From NCBI GenBank assembly GCA_014523665.1, contig JAATVR010000064.1, forward strand, positions 1-11,503: a stretch of DNA of 11,503 nucleotides, read 5' to 3'. Position numbers and translations under genes: made by a program. Positions 6,469 through 11,503 of this stretch are shown here, in pieces. A model generated the notes under the pieces. It did not search any database. It saw only the letters and a program-made list of their open reading frames with translations, and had not been told where the DNA came from. Origin of the DNA: Nitrososphaerales archaeon TH526. Lineage in GTDB: Archaea > Thermoproteota > Nitrososphaeria > Nitrososphaerales > Nitrososphaeraceae. The first letter of the stretch is position 1; each line of letters starts with the position of its first letter.

Positions 6469-7071
6469 CTACTTATCGAAACTAAGCGACTCTTGTGCTT
6501 GTGCACCTTTGGTTATTACCAACAGATCTATCCCATCGCCACTTGCAGAATCTCTCTGTACTGAAGCCCTGATAGCCTTTAATGCAAGCTCCTTGGACTG
6601 TTTAGCAGTAAGACTTGACTTGTATTCAGAGTCGAGAACTCCTAGTGCCATTTCTGCTCCAGTTCCAACAGCAGCATAATCGTCAGGAAGAAGAGAACCT
6701 AGAGGATCTAGTGTATAGATTCGCGATTTAGTCTCTACCCCTCCTACAATAACTTGTGTTAGAAGCGGGAAAAATCTGCGTTCAAACATTATGACAGACA
6801 TCAGCTTTGCCACCGAATTGGTCGCAACATTTCGCCTAGTTTCAAGCTTTCGAATCTTTGCCAATGCTTCAACTTGCCTAACCAACACTTGCATATCCGC
6901 TATCATACCAGCACATGCGGCACCAACACTCTCTGTGACCGAAAATATTTTCCTTGTGTGCTTATTAACAACAAAATTCCCGTACGAGACACGTTTTTCA
7001 GCAGCTAAAACGACGCCATCAGAGAACGATATCCCGACTGCTGTCGCCCCTGGCATAAATTGAAAAGCCAT
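6469..7071 (-). CDS. psmB: Proteasome beta subunit, probably non-catalytic
   Basis: 20S proteasome beta-type subunit, 200 residues, Ntn-hydrolase fold. It aligns by eye with the Thermoplasma beta subunit without gaps over the first 50 residues: residues 9-14 ATAVGI stand where TTTVGI begins, and K41 is at catalytic Lys33. RDSASGDGIDL, carrying the Ser129 and Asp166 region, is conserved. The residue at the position of the nucleophile Thr1 is Ala9, preceded by Gly8, so this copy should lack the active Thr; Thr10 is one position off. Several archaea carry two beta genes, so an active partner is expected elsewhere. The start is ATG 7071; ATG 7056 (Met6) fits the TATA box at 7082-7088 better and would leave only MPG before Ala9. 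It lies 73 bp downstream of the GHKL ATPase on the same strand. Confidence 0.93.
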   Translation of the reverse strand: MAFQFMPGATAVGISFSDGVVLAAEKRVSYGNFVVNKHTRKIFSVTESVGAACAGMIADMQVLVRQVEALAKIRKLETRRNVATNSVAKLMSVIMFERRFFPLLTQVIVGGVETKSRIYTLDPLGSLLPDDYAAVGTGAEMALGVLDSEYKSSLTAKQSKELALKAIRASVQRDSASGDGIDLLVITKGAQAQESLSFDK

Positions 7072-7081
7072 TTATTTCGTC

Positions 7082-7088
7082 AATATAT
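7082..7088 (-). promoter_or_regulatory. TATA-like box near psmB start
   Basis: On the - strand this reads ATATATT. Its centre is only 14 bp from ATG 7071 but 29 bp from the in-frame ATG at 7056, so it argues for translation from Met6. Confidence 0.4.
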
Positions 7089-7144
7089 CCGAGTGTAGTT
7101 AGATTTAGTCCTTTCTATCTAAGAGTCTATTTGATATCTGGAGA

Positions 7145-8851
7145 TTATTGCTTCTTTGCAACTGTGTGGTCGTGTATCCTGATCGCTTCGGCAATTAGTC
7201 GGTTTTGTAACTCTAATGCTTCTTTCGCTTCAGGATGCTTGGCTTCAGCGAGGGCTTCAGCAACAATCCTTATTATGTGTCGTAAGAGAAATTCATCTCC
7301 TCTTTTGGCCTCTGATCGGTACGCTGAGTTAGCCTTGTTCACAAAAACGACATTCTCGCTTCTAAAGCTATATCTAGAATCGGTTTCATCTTCGTAAGGA
7401 ATGACTTTATATCCAACTTTTTTTAAGGCAAATGTTTTCCTGATGATCGGTTTTCTGATCCTCTTTACGGTTGACATCCCAGTCGAGTACTGATTTTTAT
7501 CCTCACTTTCAGGGGATGTCTCGAGCATCGAATCATAATTTACGCCATATCTATAGGGAGTACCCGATCCTAGTTCTGTATCGTTTATCCTTCTAGTACC
7601 AATTTCAGTCCTCTCCTTTCGATCCGAAACCGACTCCGGGCCATGTGGGTCAAATTCCGCTTCATTTAGATCCTCGTTGGGATATTGACGCTGAACTGTC
7701 GAATACAAGTTTTGACTGGCTGATCCAATTTCACTATTTGTAGAAATTCTCTCGCCAGTTGTAGCTTCCAAGTTGTCGCCAGTTCTGACCTCCTCCTTGA
7801 CATCTACTAACTGAAATCCTTCAATTTCCTCCTCACCTTCCAGATTCTCAAATAAGGCTTGCCCTAATGCTTTATCAATTTCCTTGTATATCTTCGATTC
7901 CTCTCTGGTAATCAGAACATCCTCGTATTCGGACAAGCTAGGAATTACAGTGTCCTTGATAAACTGCTTCATGATACCATGGAAGGTATGATATTCATCA
8001 TCTTCAATCAAGGCAGACTTGTCTGCAAACCGAGATGTGAGAGTATCACACCTAACAAATCCGGTTATTCTGCTCAATCTTGAATCAAGATCAAAGGAAG
8101 TACGAGTGACTATGTGATTTCTGATCATGATCCCAATACCCCTTTCCTCTTCTGATAGAGGCCGCCTCGCAATGATAATTTCGCCTACGATGCGAGGGGA
8201 CTCGATATTGACAGGAATTCTGTGCCCTTGAATGTCAGGAGGTGTGATTATTTGTGCGCCAGCAAGCTCCCACTCCTTAAAACTATGGGAGCTCTTCCAA
8301 TATACCTCAAATAGGGGGTAGCGAAGAATAGCAAGCTTTCTGATTTCCTTGATTAGTTTGATTGGATCAATGTTTACCTTGGAATTGCCTAAAGTCAATT
8401 CTGTTCCATTGCGGACCAGGAGCGGTTCGTTAAGCTCTTTCAACCTCGAGTTTCCCTTGTACAGATTGTCAAGAGATGAAGAATCAATCATGATAGATTT
8501 TCTGAATTCATCCCTCTTTGTCCGCATTTTCATACTATCAAAGGACGTTAAAAAGGATAATCTGCCAGTTCCATACCTGCCAGTCCTGGTTCTCTTCAGT
8601 CTTGGAGAGATAAAGTCGTTCTTCTTGTGAGGAGAGCCTAGAACAAGAAATTTTTCCATGCCATCTTCGTCCATGCCGGCATCATCTTCAATCACGATGG
8701 TATCGTCATTGACGATAGTTATCAGTACTTTAGTTGCATCCTCATCAAATGCGTTTTCAATCATTTCTTTTATAATATCATTTGGAGAGACCCAAGTCTT
8801 AGTTGCAAATTCTTTGAAGAATGATGGATGCACCCTAAGTTCTACTGTCAT
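7145..8851 (-). CDS. GHKL/HSP90-like ATPase of unknown function
   Basis: 568-residue protein with an N-terminal GHKL (Bergerat) ATP-binding fold of the kind shared by HSP90, MutL and MORC proteins. Motif I is E29-x3-N33-x2-D36 (KEMIENAFDED), motif II is EDDAGM at 55-60, and the lid glycines are in RTGRYGTGRLSF at 90-100 (G91, G94, G96). Residues about 105-330 look like a transducer-type alpha/beta region. Residues 338-460 are acidic, rich in Ser, Glu and Asn, and probably disordered. The C-terminus (about 517-565) is a strongly helical, Ala-rich segment that could dimerise. There is no kinase H-box, MutL endonuclease or CW domain. The ATG at 8851 has a TATA-like box at 8879-8886. Its position just ahead of the proteasome beta gene suggests co-transcription, and a link to protein quality control is inference. 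Confidence 0.85.
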   Translation of the reverse strand: MTVELRVHPSFFKEFATKTWVSPNDIIKEMIENAFDEDATKVLITIVNDDTIVIEDDAGMDEDGMEKFLVLGSPHKKNDFISPRLKRTRTGRYGTGRLSFLTSFDSMKMRTKRDEFRKSIMIDSSSLDNLYKGNSRLKELNEPLLVRNGTELTLGNSKVNIDPIKLIKEIRKLAILRYPLFEVYWKSSHSFKEWELAGAQIITPPDIQGHRIPVNIESPRIVGEIIIARRPLSEEERGIGIMIRNHIVTRTSFDLDSRLSRITGFVRCDTLTSRFADKSALIEDDEYHTFHGIMKQFIKDTVIPSLSEYEDVLITREESKIYKEIDKALGQALFENLEGEEEIEGFQLVDVKEEVRTGDNLEATTGERISTNSEIGSASQNLYSTVQRQYPNEDLNEAEFDPHGPESVSDRKERTEIGTRRINDTELGSGTPYRYGVNYDSMLETSPESEDKNQYSTGMSTVKRIRKPIIRKTFALKKVGYKVIPYEDETDSRYSFRSENVVFVNKANSAYRSEAKRGDEFLLRHIIRIVAEALAEAKHPEAKEALELQNRLIAEAIRIHDHTVAKKQ

Positions 8852-8878
8852 TTCTTATATCTTGTGGTGGTTCTCCCC

Positions 8879-8886
8879 TTTATCTA
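8879..8886 (-). promoter_or_regulatory. TATA-like box for GHKL ATPase
   Basis: On the - strand this reads TAGATAAA, centred about 31 bp from the ATG at 8851. Predicts a leader of roughly six bases. Confidence 0.45.
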
Positions 8887-8893
8887 TTGCGTA

Positions 8894-8906
8894 GTGTCGT
8901 TGACAC
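8894..8906. repeat. Short inverted repeat GTGTC/GACAC
   Basis: GTGTC-GTT-GACAC, a perfect 5-bp dyad with a 3-bp spacer, 8 bp upstream of the GHKL ATPase TATA-like box on the - strand. Small enough to be chance, but it lies next to a second, longer dyad. Confidence 0.4.
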
Positions 8907-8914
8907 ACTGAGCC

Positions 8915-8935
8915 CTGTGCTGAACTTCAGTACAG
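8915..8935. repeat. 21-bp near-perfect dyad upstream of GHKL ATPase
   Basis: CTGTGCTGA-ACT-TCAGTACAG: nine positions each side of a 3-bp spacer, with one G/T mismatch. It lies in the 139-bp gap between the DUF309 stop and the GHKL ATPase start. It could be an operator for a dimeric regulator, or an RNA hairpin on the + strand, where the mismatch becomes a G-U pair. No T-run follows it on either strand. Confidence 0.5.
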
Positions 8936-8990
8936 ATTTGAGAAGGCAGAATCAAAAATGCAATTTTTTTAAATTATTGATAAGCTAAGG

Positions 8991-9560
8991 TCATAGTGTC
9001 AGCGAAATAATAGTACCGCTATCTATAATTTCTCTTACATTTTCCTTCAATAAATCGATTCTAATTCTGTAATACTCGCCCGTGCTAGACTCCATTTTGC
9101 TATATGCCCTCCTCAAGATATTCAGACAAGTTTCGTTCTCGCCTTTCTGGAAATGGACGAAGGCTGCAGCAATCAAGATAATTCCATTCAGTAACCTTTT
9201 CTCTTCGCCTCCTGATTGCTTCCATATATTTTCTAGCACCTCATGGCACTTCCAAAATCGTTCATTGTTAAAGAGGTCTCGTGCCCTACGCATAGCCTCT
9301 TCTTTAGACAAATTTTCCTCCTTTATCATTTCATATCTGTCGAATTCAGCAATTGCCGAGAGACCGCGAAGGACGATACGTTCCAAGACTCCACGTTCAG
9401 AGACACTCACGTCAAATTCAATGAATCGCTGGGCTATTCTGACATCCCTTATGACAATATCGCCAGACTTTGGGATGCTTGTCCTCGCCTCTAGTAATAC
9501 TGCGGGTGCATTGAATGGCCGGAATATTTTGTTTTTCAGATATAGGAGATATCTTTCCAA
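8991..9560 (-). CDS. DUF309 family protein
   Basis: 189-residue protein whose middle part matches the DUF309 helical domain: LFNNERFWKCHEVLENIW at residues 96-113, then KRLLNGIILIAAAFVHFQKG at 121-140. His106, Glu107 and His136 are the conserved polar positions. The domain is known from bacteria and archaea, and its biochemical function is not established to my knowledge. The first 80 residues are an N-terminal extension, beta-rich with many charged residues, that I do not recognise. The start is TTG 9560: an in-frame stop lies upstream, no ATG is available before the domain, and a strong TATA box is at the right distance for a leader of about four bases. It lies 68 bp downstream of the methyltransferase-like gene on the same strand but has its own promoter. 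Confidence 0.87.
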   Translation of the reverse strand: MERYLLYLKNKIFRPFNAPAVLLEARTSIPKSGDIVIRDVRIAQRFIEFDVSVSERGVLERIVLRGLSAIAEFDRYEMIKEENLSKEEAMRRARDLFNNERFWKCHEVLENIWKQSGGEEKRLLNGIILIAAAFVHFQKGENETCLNILRRAYSKMESSTGEYYRIRIDLLKENVREIIDSGTIISLTL

Positions 9561-9586
9561 TATTAACTTGGAAAATGTAGATCCAC

Positions 9587-9594
9587 TATAAATT
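9587..9594 (-). promoter_or_regulatory. TATA box for DUF309 gene
   Basis: On the - strand this reads AATTTATA, centred about 30 bp from TTG 9560. It supports an almost leaderless mRNA beginning with a TTG codon. Confidence 0.6.
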
Positions 9595-9628
9595 CATGAA
9601 TGTGCGGATTATTGTGTCTCACAAAAAC

Positions 9629-10465
9629 CTAGCATTCTTGCTCCAGCACCGAAAGGACAAATGGGGTATCGATGGATTGCTCATTGGTCCACATCGTCGG
9701 CAATGTAAGACAATCCAATATCTTAAGATTGTGTTCAGCAATGAAGTGGCCCCAACCATATAAAGTGCGATCTCGTGAATACTGTTTCATGGTATGACTA
9801 CCCATCAGAGCATAACCTAAATTGCACGAGGAAAATTCATACTGAGTCAGATTCGATATTACGCCCTCGGCAAGAACTTCTCCATGTTCTGGCAACCCTG
9901 AAATCAGGAACATTGGTCTTGACAAATTCATCTTTTCGAAATTAGCCTTGCAGCCATCGGCATTTAGTATCTCGAATTCCACGCCGGTCGATTTAATTAT
10001 TTGTCGTTGCAGATCTACTAGGCTAGAATCCAATTCAACGCTTATTCCGCGTAGTCCAACGATTGCTCCAGTATACGGAATGCGCGCATCTCCCGATCCT
10101 ATATCTACTATTTCGCTAAAACCCAGTAACTTGGCCTCAAGGCAGATGATTAACGAAGAAATTAGCCAAGTTGGATAAAAAGGTTGATAGCAGGCATCAT
10201 ATTTTTTACTGCTCAACCAATATTCTATTACTTCGCATGAGAAGACCTTGCACCGGCAATTCTGGATATTAACTTCTTTCTGACCACTGAAAATCGGGTT
10301 ATAGCAAGTGAATTCGATGAGCTTCGAAATGGGGATCGCAATGCTTTCATCGGCATTCAAACAATCTAGCGGCAATATTTCATAGGGAGAACCACTAAAA
10401 TCACGGCGCCCAGCGTAGACGCGTTTGAGTCCCACAACTAAACTGGCCAGATTATGCGGGTGCAA
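9629..10465 (-). CDS. Methyltransferase-like protein (Rossmann fold)
   Basis: 278-residue protein with a class I SAM-dependent methyltransferase core in its second half. Motif I is IVDIGSGDAR at 119-128, an acidic residue ends the next strand (ISVELDSS, E144), a motif III-like NAD is at 168-170 and a motif IV-like LISGLPEHG is at 187-195, in place of the NPPY of N-methyltransferases. The substrate is unknown. The N-terminal 100 residues are unusual: they include a C70-x-C72-x4-C77 cluster plus C54 and C92, which could bind metal. The start is TTG 10465; an in-frame stop lies two codons upstream, and a GTG at codon 11 is the only nearby alternative. It begins 7 bp after the stop of a 57-aa zinc-ribbon gene, so the two are very probably one operon. 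It could also be a non-enzymatic SAM-binding homologue. Confidence 0.75.
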   Translation of the reverse strand: MHPHNLASLVVGLKRVYAGRRDFSGSPYEILPLDCLNADESIAIPISKLIEFTCYNPIFSGQKEVNIQNCRCKVFSCEVIEYWLSSKKYDACYQPFYPTWLISSLIICLEAKLLGFSEIVDIGSGDARIPYTGAIVGLRGISVELDSSLVDLQRQIIKSTGVEFEILNADGCKANFEKMNLSRPMFLISGLPEHGEVLAEGVISNLTQYEFSSCNLGYALMGSHTMKQYSRDRTLYGWGHFIAEHNLKILDCLTLPTMWTNEQSIDTPFVLSVLEQEC

Positions 10466-10472
10466 TAGTCAG

Positions 10473-10646
10473 TCAATACACCGACTCGGCGCTAGGACGA
10501 AGAGATCTGCGATACGACTTGTGCCCACAATTCATGCATCTATAAAGGCTCTTCTTCCTGTAAGTAATAATTGCTTCTTCGTCTACAATCAAAATATGTT
10601 CAGACTTAGCCATGCAGCGATCACAGAATCTCCTTTCTGTTTCCAT
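10473..10646 (-). CDS. Small zinc-ribbon protein, 57 aa
   Basis: Unrecognised 57-residue protein from the ATG at 10646 to the TGA at 10473-10475. It has a zinc ribbon: C8-x2-C11 (CDRC) and C37-x2-C40 (CMNC followed by GHKSYR). The intervening 25 residues run HILIVDEEAIITYRKK, strand-like, and the C-terminus is Arg- and Ser-rich (YRRSLRPS), which suggests nucleic-acid or ribosome contact. The paired cysteines and basic tail make chance unlikely. It ends 7 bp before the methyltransferase-like gene and so leads that operon. A TATA-like box (10676-10683) and a palindrome (10655-10669) lie just upstream. No family is recognised. Confidence 0.78.
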   Translation of the reverse strand: METERRFCDRCMAKSEHILIVDEEAIITYRKKSLYRCMNCGHKSYRRSLRPSAESVY

Positions 10647-10654
10647 AGTTAGAC

Positions 10655-10669
10655 AGAATTAGTAATTCT
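10655..10669. promoter_or_regulatory. Palindrome between TATA box and start: possible operator
   Basis: AGAATT-AGT-AATTCT, a perfect 6-bp inverted repeat with a 3-bp spacer. It lies between the TATA-like box and the predicted start of transcription (about 10653) of the zinc-ribbon/methyltransferase operon, where archaeal repressors commonly block polymerase recruitment. The function is inferred from position only. Confidence 0.4.
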
Positions 10670-10675
10670 CATAAC

Positions 10676-10683
10676 AAAAATAT
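10676..10683 (-). promoter_or_regulatory. TATA-like box for zinc-ribbon/methyltransferase operon
   Basis: On the - strand this reads ATATTTTT, centred about 33 bp from the ATG at 10646, predicting a leader of about six bases. Confidence 0.45.
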
Positions 10684-10742
10684 GAATGTATATTTATTTG
10701 GAGGCTGCCAAGTCGCGCTGTGTGAAAAATAGATGAACGATA

Positions 10743-11503
10743 TCACTTGACGGTCTTGTCTTTAAGGAGTAGAGGCAACTCTGCAGGGGTTTTTGCCACG
10801 GGAATGTCTAAACGAGCAAAGCTCTCAAATTTGGATTCTGCTGAACCGTACTTCCCGTACACTATTGCCCCTGCATGACCCATCTTCTTCTCTTTCGGCG
10901 CTGATCTACCAGCTATATATGCTACCATGCGATTTGAGATACCTTTGGCTTCCAAATAACTCACAAATTTTTCTTCCGCGTCTCCACCAATTTCTCCCAC
11001 AATCACTATGGGATCATTACTATGAGCAGTCTTTACCATTTCGATTGCTTCGATCAAATTGGTACCATTGATGGGATCGCCTCCAATTCCAAGGCAGATT
11101 TTTTGTCCGAAACCATTCCTTGACAGATTGAATGCAACTTCATACATAAGAGTGCCGCTCCTTGAGAAAACAATTGTTTTACCCGGCGTAAAGGGATCTG
11201 CTGGCATTATCCCCAACTTTATCGTGCCCGGAACGATGATCCCTGGTGTGTTTGGACCAACGATTCTCGCCCCTCTATCTTTACCATATTCAATTACTTT
11301 TATAGAATCTCTTATAGGCACATGCTCCGGAATTGCTACAATTAACTTGATTCCATTTTCCAAAGATTCCATTGCGGCGCTTAAGAAGTGAGCTGCTGGA
11401 ACAAAAACAATGGATATTTTTGCATTAGTTTTTGAGATTGCTTCACCTACGTTATTGTATATAGGAACGCCTTCGAACGCTTGGCCCCCTTTTCCAGGAG
11501 TTA
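10743..11503 (-). CDS. sucD: Succinyl-CoA ligase alpha subunit (5' end outside window)
   Basis: Alpha subunit of succinyl-CoA synthetase, which interconverts succinyl-CoA and succinate with formation of a nucleoside triphosphate. The open frame runs to the window edge: upstream of the first Met at 11372 it continues through TPGKGGQAFEGVPIYNN, the CoA-binding segment, so 11372 is not the start. About 253 residues are visible; by comparison with E. coli SucD about 39 N-terminal residues are missing. Further signatures are GPNTPGIIVPG, FSRSGTLMYEV, GIGGDPINGTN, GEIGGDAEEK and KKMGHAGAI, whose His (codon 10875-10877) is the phosphorylated residue. The NTPG in place of NCPG is a variant I expect in archaea. 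The beta subunit gene (sucC) would be expected just beyond the window. The end is TGA at 10743-10745. Confidence 0.95.
   Translation of the reverse strand, partial: TPGKGGQAFEGVPIYNNVGEAISKTNAKISIVFVPAAHFLSAAMESLENGIKLIVAIPEHVPIRDSIKVIEYGKDRGARIVGPNTPGIIVPGTIKLGIMPADPFTPGKTIVFSRSGTLMYEVAFNLSRNGFGQKICLGIGGDPINGTNLIEAIEMVKTAHSNDPIVIVGEIGGDAEEKFVSYLEAKGISNRMVAYIAGRSAPKEKKMGHAGAIVYGKYGSAESKFESFARLDIPVAKTPAELPLLLKDKTVK

Noticed and set aside
9082..9591. Long + strand frame antisense to the DUF309 gene
   Set aside because: The opposite strand encodes a recognisable DUF309 motif with a good promoter; this frame is a shadow with low-complexity Ser/Ile-rich translation.
10425..10652. 75-codon + strand frame
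   Set aside because: Antisense to the 57-aa zinc-ribbon gene and the start of the methyltransferase-like gene, which have much stronger coding signals.
1..11503. CRISPR arrays, insertion sequences, integrase sites or prophage genes
   Set aside because: No spaced direct repeats, transposase or integrase motifs, or attachment-like repeats seen; gene content is housekeeping.

Overview
The window is archaeal. It encodes an aRF1 release factor, an archaeal RNA polymerase subunit Rpo12, a 20S proteasome beta subunit and an archaeal/eukaryotic-type TGS GTPase. Most genes have a TATA-like box about 26 bp (box centre) upstream of the predicted transcript start, with almost no leader and no convincing Shine-Dalgarno sequence. 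Moderate-to-low G+C, several tiny zinc-ribbon proteins, a diverged second-type proteasome beta subunit and a Rpo12 with clustered cysteines suggest a thaumarchaeon (Nitrososphaeria-like). That placement is an inference from gene style, not from a marker-gene search.

Layout. Positions 122-6209 are mainly + strand: aRF1, a 59-aa four-CxxC protein, a HIT-family hydrolase (on the - strand), a 62-aa zinc ribbon, ilvD (GTG start), a Ygr210-type GTPase, Rpo12 and a 56-64-aa zinc-ribbon protein. A 259-bp gap (6210-6468) separates these from a run of - strand genes: proteasome beta subunit, a GHKL/HSP90-like ATPase, a DUF309 protein, a methyltransferase-like protein preceded by a 57-aa zinc ribbon in the same apparent operon, and the 3' part of the succinyl-CoA ligase alpha gene, cut by the window end. 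Two of the small zinc proteins (1542-1721 and 10473-10646) are under 60 codons and easy to miss.

Most of the window is housekeeping: translation termination, transcription, branched-chain amino acid and CoA metabolism, protein degradation. The most interesting unexplained element is in the 6210-6468 gap. Positions 6285-6402 can fold on the + strand into a compact four-helix junction closed by a perfect 10-bp G+C-rich helix, with a plausible TATA box upstream and a T6 tract downstream. The G-U pairs only work on the + strand, so I propose an uncharacterised structured RNA. Other points of note are a proteasome beta subunit with Ala where the catalytic Thr1 should be, its neighbour ATPase of unknown function, and several dyads at promoter-proximal positions.
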